NCBI RefSeq assembly: GCF_000189635.1
Contig: NW_002476005.1
Coordinates: 1 to 48,522 of the forward strand
Origin: Tetrahymena thermophila SB210
Lineage: Eukaryota; Ciliophora; Oligohymenophorea; Hymenostomatida; Tetrahymenidae
Length of the DNA stretch: 48,522 bases
Direction: 5' to 3'
The notes under the pieces are model-generated. The model saw only the letters and a program-made list of their open reading frames with translations, did not search any database and was not told the origin of the DNA. Shown in pieces: positions 12,686-26,040 of this stretch; the stretch's first letter is position 1, and each line of letters begins with the position of its first letter. The translations under genes and the position numbers were made by a program.

Positions 12686-14170
12686 TCAGATTTAATTTTT
12701 TTTTGATATTTTTGATTTTCTACTTTTTTTGAGGCTGGGAAGAAAGTTAGAACTTGTGTAAGAATAATTTGGACTAAAACTCGACTCTGTAGTGTTATCT
12801 GGCGTCATTTTTTCAGGATAGAATTATTAGATGAAAATTTCTTTTAGCATTTAGTTTTCAAATTATTTTCTGTTTCCGTCTTCAAGGATGTTATAAATAG
12901 AGCAGTTTTTCTCTATTCCAACTTCTTTAAGACTCACACAGTAATCTAAGCCTTTCCTTAATTCATTTACAGATTACAGTTATATTGGAGATATTTCATA
13001 TTTCATTACAACTCCGACAATATCTAAATAATGAATCCATGATGGAACTTCATTTATAAAATCATTGAGGTAAATGTATTCATACTTGACTTTCACTTAG
13101 ATGTCTATACCATCTATCGTTTGCAATACAGTTACAGAACTTGGACTGCTGTGTAATTATTTTGTGAAGGCCTCTAATTGGTTGATTGTGTTGTCTATGC
13201 GCTGCTAGCCTTTGTAGTTTATTTCAAAATTTATTAGCGACTGGGGAGAGCAATTGTAAACTCTATCAATATCGTTTTCGCTGATTCCAAGGAGATCTAA
13301 CAGACTATAGCTAACACGTTGTAAAGATAAATCCAATTATTTACTTTAAAAATTCAGCTTAAGCAGAGAAAATTTGTAAAATTAAGTATTTTTTACAGAA
13401 TTCAACATTTTTGATTTGATTTATTCTTCTATATTTGAGTAAGTAAGGAATGCTTCGTGAGCAAAATCAGGAGATTCCTAAGATAAACGATTAACATGTA
13501 CAATATGAGGGAGGATTCTATTTTAAAGGAGCTTTGAGTATTCAGCCAAATTACGGGAAAGACGCTAGAAATTAAGATTAGGAATCTTACGGAAGTAGTC
13601 AATGATAAATCTGAAATGATGGTGCTGGTTAGAGTGAGTTGCATTAAGATCGAGCTCTAAATATTTCTTTTGGGGATACTTTGTGAGCTGAACTACACTG
13701 TGAATGAAGGAAGAAGGATCTACTGAGTTTTAAGAATCTACTTTATTAATATCAGGATAATTAGCTTCGATTTTAATATTTCCAAATAATAAAGCTTCGT
13801 CTGAAAGGGCGACTTCTTCGGTATTTAAGCTGGTCATTCTAAACTTTTTTCTGCGAAAATGTTCACTGTAAATTCTAGGAGTTTTCACCTTCTTTTAAAT
13901 AAGCTTTAGTATTTAGTTTAGTTGAATATTTTTCTAAGGGGCAGAGAACAAATTTTGTTTCTCTCTCATAGACTTTAAATCATTTTAGTATTGTTCTAAC
14001 GAGTTAGTTTGATTGATGAATAAATCATTATCAGATAATTTAATGAATGATGTTTAAATGAGATTTGAATAAGAATCCTTTGTATATTCACTAATTCTTT
14101 GAGAGCTATTTAAGGCAGAAGAACTTTCGCAAGAATGCATCAAGCAAGGAAAATTTTGATTCTCAAGCAT
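12686..14170 (-). CDS. 494-residue protein, paralogue of 18033-19520
   Basis: Intact ciliate-code ORF from ATG 14170 to TGA 12686-12688. The first 80 residues are polar and low in complexity. A basic block follows (LIQKKVKTPRIY and EHFRRKKFR, about residues 89-111), then a mixed region with the shared motifs DEALLFGNIKIE, FRKIPNLNFQRLS, LLGISENDIDRVYN and SPQSLINFE, then a segment with IDGIDIQVKVKYEY and WIHYLDIVGVV. The C-terminus is basic (KKSRKSKISKK). The paralogue at 18033-19520 aligns along almost the whole length, so the motifs are conserved and not random. The basic clusters would fit nuclear localisation, but this is inference. I do not recognise the family, and it may be ciliate-specific. 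Confidence 0.9.
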
Positions 14171-17100
14171 TTTTAATGAGTATTTAGCAAGTATTTAAAT
14201 TTATTCTACTTTTATTTGAAGAAATTCTTTTTAATTGCTTTACTGAATTTTTTGATTTTATTAATTTTTATGACTTTTTTAATTGTATTGGTTTCAAGTA
14301 TATTTAAATAAACATTAACCTATTCATATTAAATTTACTATTTTTGTAATATCACTCAAGAGCTTTTCACATTATGCAAATAAATTTAAATGAATTAGCA
14401 ATAATTTTAAAGTATATTCTTGTATGAAGTAGAATTTGGAGCTAACAATAAAAAGCTAGTAACAATTAGCTTCTTCAAATTTTGCACATAAAAGCTAGTA
14501 TTTAAGCAAAAAACAAATAAGTATTGAATTTTTTTCATAGAAATGTTCAACTGAAAAATTAAGCTTTCAGTTTTTGATTTATTGATTTGTTTATCGGGTA
14601 GGTTAATTTATGCTTTCAAAAAAGTTTTGCAAATTTTGATTATTTGATAATCAAAACAATTAATAAATAAATAAATAGATAAGAAAGTGCTATTAAAAGA
14701 ATTTTCTCTCTCTTACTGGCTTTGTTTTTAAAATAAAAATATAAGTGTATTATTATACGTTGTTTACAAATAAATTATCAAATTTAAACAAATTTTATTG
14801 ATTTTAATAATCTTTTTGAGCACTGAATAACTAAAAAATCTATCAAACGTGACGTAAAAAACCTTATTGTTATTAGTTTTTTTTCATACTTATTCTTCAC
14901 ATCAAATTTACATAACTTTAATTAATTTACATTATACAATTACTTCAAACTCTTACTAGCGAAAACCACATCATTTACACAATTAATTTCTTATCAAAAA
15001 TAAATAAGCATTTCCTTTCTCTAAATTTAATTATTTATTTCGCACACAATGATTCTTTCATTTATTTATTCATTAATTGATTCACTCTCTGCTTTTGTAT
15101 AAATATATTTGAAAATATTCCAAATACTTTTCATCTTATAAAATATTTTAAACAAAAAAGAAAGAAAAATATTAAGCAATCAAAATTTTTAACTTTTTAA
15201 CAAAAAATTTTTAGTTTAGAGCAATTTTGAAAAAGAGTTACTTATCCAACAACTCCATAATAAAATTCATTAGGATTTTTTATTAATCTAAATTGTTATT
15301 CATTATTGTTATTTTTTTTTAATTAACTTGAATTTATAAATTATAAGTAACCCATGAGTTAGTAATTCTGAAGTGTTAAACATAACAATTAATTAATTTT
15401 TTATGGTAAATTAATGTTTCTTTCTAAGGATTATAAAAAATTCTAATGTAACCTATTCTTCTACACATCTGGCCATTGAAATATTTTTATTAGCAATAAC
15501 TTTTTGATATGAGTTGACAATCACCATTTAGATTTAGCTTAAACACAAAAGTATTTAACATAACCAAAGTACCCATATTTTACTTTAGTAGTGCTACATG
15601 TTTTATTTATGATTATTTCAAAATTTAGCTTACCATTATATTTGATATTTTTCAATCTATAGATATAAATTGATGATTATTTATTTATTAATACTTCCTG
15701 TTCTAGATTTTAAACAAAACTTACTCATAAAAAAATTTAAATTATATTGCATTATTTTATTCAGGTTTTAATTTAATCTAAATTCAAATAATAATCATAA
15801 AAATTAATTGTTTATGAGTGTATCTAAGATATCGTATTTTTAAAGATAAATGATAAGCTAATATTTACAATACCATACGTAAATTTAAACTAAACGAATC
15901 ATCTAATTAATTAAATGAAATATAAATTTTAATCAACAAGATAAATACTAAGAGACCAATGCTTATTTTTTACTATTTTCAATAAAAATCAATTCATTAA
16001 AATTTTTATGGTTAATACACATTTAAGAAAAGCACTTCAACCATACTAGAAGATTTTAAATCTATATCTAAAATAGATAAAGGAAACAGGCCGCTGTTTG
16101 TAAATTTTATCTAATTTTGATTTTTAATTACATCTAAATAAAATATAATTTATATCTAAAATAAGCTAATTCACTAATTTAAAACAAGCATAATATTTTA
16201 TATGAGCCTTCTTTGTTAAATTTTAAAAATGAAATGTTTGTCGATTTGTTGTATTTTTTTATATAAATTTTAATTTTTTACATAAAATGTAAGAAAAATA
16301 CAGGAAAATTAACAATAATTACATTGAAATGTAACATTTTGGTATTAATAAATGATATTGATTTATTCTGAATTTTAATTTAAATTAATGGGGATACAAA
16401 TTATTTTTTATACAGATCTTATCATTAATAAAAGTTAAGTTATAATATGCTCTAGCTTAATATTAGTTAAATGAAGCTACTATTATTTAATCAATTCCTC
16501 AGCTCTAAAATAATTACCTAAGAAACATTTTTCCATAAATAAAATAAAATAAAGATTTATTTACCTAATTAAAAATTTTATATGATTTATATTCTTGCAA
16601 TTAATATTTGTAAATACAAAAAATAAAATCAGTAATTTAAAAAATCTTAAAATAGATATTATAAAAACTAGAAAAACATTACATTAACGATTTCATTAAT
16701 TTATAATTTATGACAAAATACAAAAAATTATTTATTAATCAAATTTACTTCTATAGTTTTTCTTTACTTAATATACTAATAAATCCCACCATTAAAAAAA
16801 TAATATTGGTTATTATCTTTTTGATTTCTAAAATAAGTAACTAATTTTATTATTATCAATGAATTTTCCTTCATATGTGTAAATTCATCAGGAAGCTAAT
16901 CAAATAACCAAAATATTTATTTCCACTATTTAATCAAATCATTAACTTCTGTATCTAATGTAATTCAATTCAAGCTTAAAATAAATACACAAATTTTATC
17001 AATCAAGCCAAATAATATTTGAAATAATTATATGTTTATACTTATACTTTTTAAATATAAAATTATATTGAATCTTAAAAATATCTCTTCATTAAAATTA

Positions 17101-17220
17101 ATTTACCTTACCTTTGATACTTATTAATTAAGGCCAACGAATTTCCAAAGTTTTTATCGAGCGAGCTATCAATAAATTTTCAAATTTATGTAAAAAATAT
17201 TATTTAACTTGACTTAATTA

Positions 17221-17406
17221 ATGAGTATCTACAGTAGCTTTTTATTTTTAATTTCATTATCAATTATTATTACAAAATCTACTTTATGGATTTAAACAAT
17301 AGAATATGAGATCGAGCAAGAAAATGATAAATATTTAGAGTTTCAATTTATGAGTAATAATATTTTCAATACAATATTAAAAATAAATAATTTGTGTTTA
17401 ATTTGA
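17221..17406 (+). CDS. Possible short secreted peptide ORF
   Basis: A 61-residue ORF in the ciliate code beginning with a hydrophobic stretch (MSIYSSFLFLISLSIIITKS) like a secretion signal, then a charged segment (IEYEIEQENDKYLEFQF). It is short enough to be chance, and there is no homologue elsewhere in the window. It could also be a first exon. Confidence 0.2.
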
Positions 17407-17985
17407 TACTATTATTATTTTGAAAAAGTTTTTACGAAATACATACATACATTAATTTTGAGAAATCTTAATGAAAATTAATTTAATTATTACAAATTAT
17501 AAAAGAAATACATAAATAATATTTAAGTATCATTAAAAAGATAGATCAAAGGAGACAAATATTTGAATTCTAAGATAAATTTATTTATTAATTTATAAAG
17601 TTTGATTATATAAAATACTAATTGGTAGAATAATAATATTTTATGAACAGAAAGTAATAATATTTAATTTATTTTAATATTTCTTAGTACAATAGCAATC
17701 AATTATTAACAATTTGATTATTTTATTCTTAAATCATTCTAAAATTTGAGAAGCTTAAAACAAAATTGTTGGCTAGTGAGATAAGTAATCTATTAAAAGT
17801 GAAATTTAATTCCTAATCCGCAATTAATAGTTATAATGTAATTATTTTCTTATAATAGATGAAAAAAATGAATATTCTCAATTTTAATTTAATTTAGTTT
17901 ACAGATCTTTAAAATTTTATTTTCTTATAAAAATCACTGGAACTAATTTTATTTAATAAATTCATTAAGATTATTTAATTTATTT

Positions 17986-18025
17986 ATTTGTTTGTTTGTT
18001 CTTCTAAACAAAGAAACAAACAAAT
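17986..18025. repeat. Inverted repeat just downstream of a stop codon
   Basis: The 12-base arms 17986-17997 (atttgtttgttt) and 18014-18025 (aaacaaacaaat) are perfect complements around a 16-base loop. They lie 8 bases past the TGA of the minus-strand gene at 18033, so a hairpin could form in its 3' UTR. Confidence 0.5.
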
Positions 18026-18032
18026 GAATTAA

Positions 18033-19520
18033 TCAAATTTTATTTTTAATTTTAGATTTAGATTTTTTTATATTTTTTTTTAGGGAAGGCTTATATTTAT
18101 TGTTTTCACTAGTGAAATCTGGGGTAAAATTAAAATCTTTGTTGTTTGCTATTATTAATTAAGGGTAGTATTACTCTATAAAAATTTCTTTTAACATTTA
18201 GCTTTCTAATTATTTTAACTTTCCGTTTTCAAGTGGGATATTACTAGTGTAGTTTTTTTCTATACCAACATCTTTGAGGTTCAAATTTAACTCGAATCCT
18301 TTTCTCATTTTACTTACAGTTTACAATTAAACGGGCGAAACATCATACTTTAATACCACTCCAACAATATCTAAGTAATGAACCCAGCTAGGGATCTCAA
18401 TTCCAATATCATTCAAGTAATAATATTATTACTAACACACTGCTTATATATCTATGCCATCTATAGTTTGTATTACTGTCGTAGAGCTTTACCAATTATC
18501 TTGCTTTTAAGTAAAAGCTTATAATTGAAATATAGTGTTTTCTATGCGTTGCTAACCTTTATAATTTGTTTCGAAATTTATAAGGGATTATGGAGACCAA
18601 TTATAAACTCTATCAATGTTATTTTCATGAATTCCGAGTAGTTCTAATAGGTTATAACTGACTCGCTATGAGGCTAAATCGAGTTATTTGCTTTAGAAAT
18701 TCAACTTCAGTAGACAAATTTTATAAAATTTTGTATTCTTAACTGAGTTCATCATTCTTTATTTTATCTTTTCTTCTATGTTCGAGTAAATGAGAAAGGC
18801 TTAATCTACAAATTCTGGCGATTCTAAAAATAAACGTCTTATTTATATAATATGAGGAAGAACTTTATTTTATAAAAGTTTTGAATACTCTGCTAAGCTA
18901 TGAGAAAGGCGTTAAAAGTTATGATCATGAATCTTACGGAAATAGAATATTAAAAAACGAAAGTGGATTTGCTAATTAGAGTGTGTAGTGTTTAGGATCA
19001 GTTCTAAGAATCCTTTTTTTTAGTATTTTACAAGTTGTTCTATTTTGTTGATGCAAGAAGTAGTGTCAATTTTGCTTAGAGAACTCAAGCTGTCATAATC
19101 ATTATAATTAGATTCTATCTTAATATTTCCAAATAATAAAGCTTCATCAAAAAGTTTAACCTCCTCTACATTCAGGTTGATCATATCAATTTTCTTTCTT
19201 CTAAATTATTCACAATAAATTCTAGGAGTCTTAACCCTCTTTTGTATAAGTTTCAAAGTTTAGGTTATTTTTAAATTTTTATGGAAGTTTTAATTGATGT
19301 CATCTTTTTTTTCATCAGTTTTTTAAGGTTTTTCGAATTAGAGTATTTGCTAATTCTTAGAAGAATCAGCATTTTCTTCATAATTTTCTGTATTAAAAAA
19401 CTCATAGAACTCTACAGAAAAATAATCTAAGTTTTCATCGTTGTATTTTTCAGAACTGCTTAAAGCAAAAATACTCTCGTTTAATGGAATTAGTTGAGAA
19501 AAGTTTTATGTCTCTTGCAT
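18033..19520 (-). CDS. 495-residue protein, paralogue of 12686-14170
   Basis: Intact ciliate-code ORF from ATG 19520 to TGA 18033-18035. It shares the full architecture of the 494-residue gene: a variable acidic N-terminus, LIQKRVKTPRIY, FRRKKIDM, EALLFGNIKIE, LLGIHENNIDRVYN, SPQSLINFE, YKGQQRIENTI, WVHYLDIVGVV, and a lysine-rich end (KKNIKKSKSKIKNK). The two are therefore a tandem pair on one strand, 3.9 kb apart. The first about 85 residues differ strongly while the core is conserved, which suggests an older duplication under selection on the core. The function is unknown. Confidence 0.9.
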
Positions 19521-20527
19521 TTATTTTATAAAATTTAAAGTTATTAACTAATTTCTAACTTTATTTATTTTGTTTGCAATTTTCAAAATATTCTTTATTT
19601 ATTTATTTTAAAAGGTAATTTTTTGAATAGTATATATATAAATTAAAAAATGCAAACAAGTAGATTGCTATGTAATGTCTTTAATTTTTTGAAAATTTTT
19701 CTTGGAATTTAAAACTTACTTTGTAAGCTATTAAAATAATTAAATAATCAAAATCACTTAGTTTGATTCTCAATAGCAAATACTATTAAAAGAGAGGAAG
19801 GGAAAAAAATAAATAACTTTAATCATTAATATAATATCTTTTTATTTTAAATTATTTAATTTTACCATAATAGTTTATTTAAAAATAATATTCTTAACAT
19901 TTTTGTATAAAATTTATGAAAAATACTATTTTTTTATTCTATTATTTTCAATCATAACGTTAAAAATAGAATGTAAATAATATGTATTATTCAAAAATCC
20001 TTTAATAAAATTAACTTGTAATTAATTTCGAATATAATAATGATGAAATTTTGATACTAAAATTTTATGGTCAGGAACACACACAGACAGATTTATTTAT
20101 TAATTAATATTTTGCGATTTATTCAATTAAAATAAATAATTACTACTAAAATGTTGAGATTCTAAATATTTTATCATTTTATTTAATTCATTTTTTATTT
20201 TTCTTACATTCATATTCTTCAAGGAAAATTATTATTAGCGCTAAAATAATTTCAAGAAAGGTAGTTTTTTAAAGAAAATTTTTGAAAATATAAAACACGT
20301 TTTTAACTAAATTCTTATTTTTAAGTAGTATGTATGAATAATATGCAAAAACCTTACTTTTGAATTATTAGTGTTTACTCAAAATCCAAAGTTTAATTAA
20401 TTATAATTTAGATTGAGAAGAAATTTTTAAAGATTTTATTTATTTGCTTCTTACTTTCTTTTATTCTTAATTACAGCTTTCTTTTATATTATTAATTATT
20501 TGTAAACAATCTCTGTTTACATAATCT

Positions 20528-20788
20528 TCAAATTTTCAAAAAGAGCAGTTTACAATCTACGATCTTAAATAAAATGAGATAAATTTATTTTTTTAAATAT
20601 ATTTGATAACTTACTTTTTTACATTCAAATTTTTTTAATGAAAGTAGATCTTTTATTGTAATAAATTTATTTGACCATTTTAAAATTATAAAATTGATCC
20701 TTTTAAAAAAATATTTTCCTTCTTTTAACTTATCGTATTTAATAAGATTGTTATTACTGCATATTTTAATTTTATATTTATCATTCAA
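20528..20788 (-). CDS. Possible 86-residue lysine-rich ORF
   Basis: In the ciliate code the ORF runs from ATG 20788, directly preceded by an in-frame TGA, to TGA 20528-20530. It gives a lysine- and isoleucine-rich protein (for example KYKIKICSNNN, KLKEGKYFFKR, IKDLLSLKKFECKK). It looks somewhat more protein-like than most of the spacer but has no recognisable domain and could be chance. Confidence 0.2.
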
Positions 20789-20864
20789 GTAGAAATATCT
20801 ATTTTTACTAAACTCAAAACAATTTAATTTAGATTTCTATTTTTAATCCTTAATTTTCTTTTGA

Positions 20865-21165
20865 TTTATAAACAAATGCTAAATTATTTGTTTAATTTTT
20901 GGTACTTTATTTCTTCAATAGTTTAAATTGAATTTAATTTTATATTTTTTATCAAAATCAATACTAATATATATCAACATTTATTGTATTATCTTCTCTC
21001 TCTAAGTATTACTATAACTAGCTTGATAAACAAAAGCTAAATTATTTGTTTAATTTTTCTTTAATAGTTTAAATCGAATTTAATTTTATATTGTTTATCA
21101 AAATCAATACTAATATACCAACATTTATTGTATAATCTTCTCTCTCTAAGTATTAATATAACTTG
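20865..21165. repeat. Two-copy tandem repeat, about 159 bp
   Basis: The segment starting with aaacaaatgctaaattattt near 20869 recurs near 21028 with small changes. Both copies end in a cttctctctctaagtatta block. It is intergenic. Confidence 0.75.
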
Positions 21166-21300
21166 CCCAATATTTTTTTATTGATAAATTTTAACGAAAA
21201 CCACCAAAAATTTGAAAAAATATTGAATATTGTATTTGAACACTTTTTATACTTTATATATATTTATATATTATATTTAATTTATGAATTTTATTGAATA

Positions 21301-21400
21301 NNNNNNNNNNNNNNNNNNNNNNNNNNNNNNNNNNNNNNNNNNNNNNNNNNNNNNNNNNNNNNNNNNNNNNNNNNNNNNNNNNNNNNNNNNNNNNNNNNNN
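21301..21400. other. Assembly gap (100 N)
   Basis: Exactly 100 N, the usual placeholder for a gap of unknown size. It falls in the first LRR array, where long near-identical repeats would defeat assembly, and it removes the 3' end of that gene. Confidence 0.98.
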
Positions 21401-24373
21401 AGCAGAACATAAGTCAGATGCACCTTAAGCATCAATTTTATTGTTACTTTTTAAATATTGAAGAAAAAATATTTAATAAATTAATAATTTAGAAGGAAAA
21501 AATTAAGAAAAAATATGAAATAATAAATAATGAATTATTAAAAAAATCATAAAAGCAAATGTTGAAAATAAAAAAATGAATTAAATTTAGAAAGATAGAA
21601 GAAAAATAAACACAAGTTCAATAAAAAAGAAAATGAAAATTAAATCAAAAAAAAGCAATAAACAAATTAAAAGAGCTATATTGTTTTAAATTCAATTTTT
21701 TAATAAAAATATCACAATTGAAAGCAAATAAGCTGAATTTACCTAAGATAAAGTGTCAAATTTGAGAGATTAGTGCAATTTGCTAAATTAGAACCTAAGA
21801 TTGATGCACCTTAAGCACCAATTTTATTTTCACTTTTAAAATTTGATTAAAAAATATATAATTAACTACCAGTTTAGAAGGAAAAAATTAAGAAAAAATA
21901 TGAAATAATAAGTAATTAATGATTAAATAAATAATAAAAGCAAATGTTGAAAATAAAAAAATCACTTAAATTTACAAATATAGAAGAAAAATAAACACAA
22001 GTTCAATAAAAAGAAAAAGAAAAGTAAATCAAATAAAAAATAATAAACAAATTAAAAGAGCTATATTGTTTTTTAATTCAATTTTATAACTAATAATAAA
22101 TTTTATCCAAACAAATAAACTGAATTTACCTAAGATAAAGCGTTAAATTAGAAAGATTAGCGCAATTTGCTAGAGCAGAACTTAAGCCTAATACACCTTA
22201 TTCACCAATTTCATTCCTACTTTATAAATATTGAAGAAAAAATATATAATTAATTAGTAATTTAGAAGGAAAAAATGAAAAAAAAAATATGAAATAATAA
22301 AAATTGAATTAATAAATAATAAAAGTAAATGTTGAAAATAAAAAAATAAATTAATTTTAGAAAGATAGAAGAATAATAAATATAAGTTCAATAAAAAAAC
22401 AAGAAAAGAAATTCAAATAAAAAACAATAAACAAATTAAAACAGCTATATTGTTTTAAATTCAATTTTATAACTAAAAATATCATTATCCAAAATTCCAA
22501 AATGAATAAACTGAATTTACCTAAGATAAAGTGTTAAATTTGAGAGATTAGTGCAATTTGCTAAAGCTGAACCTAAGCCTGAGGCACCTTAAGCACCAAT
22601 TTTATTTTCACTTTTAAATGTTGAATAAAAAATACATCATTAATTGGTAATTTTAGAAGGAAAAAATGAAGAAAAAATATGAAATAATAAAAATTGAATT
22701 AATAAATAAATAATAAAAACAAATGTTGAATATAAAAGAATAAATTAAATTTAGAAAGATAGAAGAAAAATAAGCACCATTTCAATAAAAAAGAAAAAGA
22801 AAAATAAATTAAATGAAAAATAATAAACAAATTAAAAGAGTCATAATATTTTAAAATCTATTTTATAACTTAAGTATATCACAATCTAAACAAATAAATT
22901 GAATTTACTTAAGATTAAGTGTCAAACTTGAGAGACTAGTGCAATTTGTAAAAGCAGAACCAAAGTTTTATACAATTTATTCACAAATTTCATTGCTACT
23001 TTATAAATATTGAAGAGAAAATATAAAATTAATTTGTAATTTAGAAGGAAAAAAATATGAAATAATAAGAAATGAATTAATAAATAATATAAGCAAATGT
23101 TGAAAATAAAAGAATGAATTAAATTTAGAAAGATAGAAGAAAAATAAACACCATTTCAATAAAAAAGAAAAAGAAAAATAATAAACAAATTAAAAGATCA
23201 ATATATATATTGTTTTAAAATAGATTTTATCACTAAAATATCAATCCAAACAAATAAACTGAATTTACTTAAGATTAAGTGTCAAATTCGAGAGATTAGT
23301 GCAATTTGCTAAAGCAGAACCTAAGCCCAATGCACCTTAAGCATTAATTTTATTTCTACTTTTTTAATATTGAAGAAAAAATATATAATAAATTAGTAAT
23401 TTAGTAGGAAAAAATGAAGAAAAAATATGAAATAATAAGAAATCAATTAATGAATAATAAAAGAAAATGTAGTAAATAAAAAAATGATTTAAATTCAGAG
23501 AGATAGAAGAAAAATAAACACAAGTTCAATAAAAAAGAGAAAAGAAAATATAATCAAATAAAAAGCAATAAGCTAATTAAAAGAGCTATATTGTTTTAAA
23601 ATCAATTTTAAAATATCACAATCCAAACAAATAAACTGAATTTACATAAGATAAAGTGCCAAATTTGAGAGATTAGTGCAATTTGCTAAAGCAAAACCTA
23701 AGCCTAAAGCACCTTAATCACCAATTTCATTCCTACTTTATAAATATTGAAGAAAAAATATATAATTAATTAGTAATTTAGAAAGAAAAAATATGAAATA
23801 ATAAGAAATGAATTATTAAATAAATAATAAAACAAATATTGAAAATAAAAAATGAATTAAATTTAGAAATTTTGAAGAAAAATAAAAACTAATTCAATAA
23901 CAAAGAAAAAGGAAAGAAAAAATAATAAACAAATTAAAAGAGCTATATTGTTTTAAACTAAACATATTACAATTAAAAATAAATAAACTAAATTTACCTA
24001 AGATGAAGTGTTAAATTTGAGAGATTTGTGCAATTTGCTAAAGCAGAACCTAAGCCTGATGCACCTTAAGCACCAATTTTATTGTCTCTTTTAAATGTTG
24101 AATAAAAAATATATAATTAATTGGTAATTTAGAAAGATAGAAGAAAAATAAAGACAAGTTCAATAAAAAAGAAAAAAAAGTAAATAAAATAAAAAATAAT
24201 AAATAAAATAAATGAGCTTTTTCGTTTTAAATTCAATTTTATAACTAAAAATATCACAATCCAAACAAATAAACTGAATTTACATAAGAAAAAGTGCCAA
24301 ATTTGAGAGATTAATACAATTTGCTAAAGCAATACCTAAGCCTGAAGCACCTTTATCACCAATTTAATCGCCA
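21401..24373. repeat. Array 1 of exon-intron LRR units
   Basis: Nine copies, one of them cut by the gap, of a unit of about 290-390 bp. Each is one LRR exon plus one intron of the minus-strand gene. Intron sequences are as similar between copies as exons, so the unit spread by tandem duplication or gene conversion. Confidence 0.9.
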
Positions 24374-25037
24374 CTTTTTAAATATTGAAGAAAATATATT
24401 TAGTTAATTAGTAATTTAGTAGGAAAAAATATGAAATAATAATAAATGAATTATTAAATAAAAAATAAAAGCAAAAATTGAAAATAAAAAAATAAGTTAA
24501 ATTGAAAAATATTGAAGAAAAATAAACACAAATATAAAAAAAAGAAAAGAAAAGTAAATTAAATTAAATAAAAAATTAAAAAACTAATTAAAAGAGTTTT
24601 ATTGCTTAAAATTGAGTTTATATGTAAAAATATCATAATCCAAAACTAATAAACTGTTTTAATCAATTAGAAGTTTTATAAATAAAAAATGAATAAAAAA
24701 AATAATAATTTAAAATTTATCATGAATTTAAAAAATTTAAGATGAAAATTAAATAAAAATAACAAATAAAACATTTGAAAATAAAATGTATTAATTAAAA
24801 GAGGGGATAATATCTATTCGAAAAATATTCTCAATGAACATCAAAAATATAAGAAATATTAATTATAATAATAATATTTATAAATTAAATATACTTCAGA
24901 TCAATATGGAGACTTTGATGAGTTTAAAGTGAAGAGCTTAAAAACTTTTTTTATTTATTTAAATAAATTTAAAAGATATTGATAAAAAAAATAATTACTT
25001 CTTCTAATTTTTTATATTTTTTAATCTATAATATCAT
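21401..25037 (-). CDS. LRR protein gene 1, one repeat per exon, 3' end lost in gap
   Basis: Proposed spliced gene on the minus strand. Exon 1 is 24999-25037 (ATG ATA..., 13 codons). A 54-nt intron with GTAAT donor follows, then exon 2 at 24895-24944 (FLSSSLQTHQSLHIDL). The LRR exons are 24284-24373, 23998-24087, 23646-23735, 23269-23358, 22909-22998, 22521-22610, 22130-22219, 21743-21832 and a partial one ending at 21446. The eight full LRR exons are each 90 nt, free of TGA, and bounded by phase-2 introns (donor mostly GTAAAT, acceptor mostly AAAG) of 196-301 nt. Each exon encodes one 30-residue ribonuclease-inhibitor-like LRR: NKIGAQGASGLGSAL, then ANCTNLSNLTLYL. No signal peptide is seen, so an intracellular protein-binding role is likely. 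The partner is unknown. Splice sites are inferred and not confirmed by RNA. Confidence 0.72.
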
Positions 25038-25671
25038 TTATTTTTTTTTCAAAAATATTTAAAAGCAATTTATGGAAATTTAATCAATTAATTATAAGTG
25101 GATAAAAGAGCAAATAAATCATATGAATTTATAAATTTGCTTTTAGTTAGTAATAAAAATCAAAAAAGTAAGTGCAACATTCATTATTAAATTTTGATAC
25201 TCCTCTATTTAAAATGTGTACTTAAAAAAAAATAGGAACTAAAGATTTGATATAAAGTATAATGAGAATGCGAAATCACTAGAACAAAATGAATTTTTGA
25301 GGTATTTAGGTGTATTATAATCTAAAAGCTAAAAAAGAAAAAAATGAATAGGGTTTTATTTAAAAAAATATATGATAATATAAAGTCAAAGAGGATTGAT
25401 AATAATTAGTCATTTAATATTTACTTTAAACATATTTTTTGAAAAATTTACGTGATTTTAATATAAGTGAAAATAAATAAATTAATTTATACATAACAAA
25501 AAAGTAATATTTAAAATTTAATCGAAATTAAATTAAAAGTTTAAAATTTAATATTTTGATGAAATTCCAAACATATAAAAAACATATTAATCTATTTCAT
25601 TCTTACAAAAAATTATAATTTTGAAGATAAATTTATTTATAGAATAGTTATTATAAATGTCAGTCTACTGA

Positions 25672-26040
25672 TCAGCAGTAAATAGTTTATAAACCACAAT
25701 TTATTGGTTAGTACCTGCCTCCCATCATTTCGGGACCTAAATCAAATTGGCAACAACCGTAGTAACCATAATTGTAAAGAAAGTAAGCATTGTTAAATTA
25801 ATCAGTGCATTGCTAAAAGCAGGATTTCATATCTTCAGTGAATAGTATACGAAACATTTTTATTTGTTTTTAAGCAAATTCTTAGAAAGGTTCATTATCA
25901 CTTACTTCAGGACTTTTAGCTAAAGATTATCCAACTTCATTAGAATTTTACATCTTTCCTTATCTTAGCTTTTTCTAGCATTCAGTTAAAGAAATTAAAA
26001 TAGCGCAAGTAAAGACCAAAATAATTAAATTTTTTTTCAT
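25672..26040 (-). CDS. Six-cysteine secreted protein, type 1, copy A
   Basis: Intact 122-residue ORF in the ciliate code, ATG 26040, TGA 25672-25674. It begins with a typical signal peptide (MKKNLIILVFTCAILISLTE), followed by a basic KKLRQ stretch, a polar linker and a C-terminal cysteine domain. Cysteines are at 74, 78, 96, 97, 115 and 122, so the pattern is C-x3-C-x17-CC-x17-C-x6-C, with the last Cys as the final residue. The same pattern occurs in the two neighbouring genes, which marks them as one family. Three disulfide bonds in an extracellular or vesicle-lumen protein are likely. The KKLRQ block after the signal could be a propeptide feature, but this is inference. The LRR gene 1 start lies 634 bases downstream on the same strand. 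I do not recognise the family. Confidence 0.88.

Larger units (their letters stand above)
14171..18032. other. 3.9-kb AT-rich spacer
   Basis: Separates the two paralogous 494/495-residue genes. It contains no supported gene, only a weak signal-peptide-like ORF at 17221-17406. It includes the promoter of the first paralogue, next to 14171, and the 3' flank of the second. Confidence 0.45.
19521..21300. other. AT-rich spacer up to scaffold gap
   Basis: Contains a weak minus-strand ORF (20528-20788) and a 1.9-copy tandem duplication (20865-21165), and otherwise nothing recognisable. It stops at the run of N. Confidence 0.45.

Noticed and set aside
13429..13644. 71-codon minus ORF
   Set aside because: It lies inside the 494-residue gene in a different frame, so it is a shadow.
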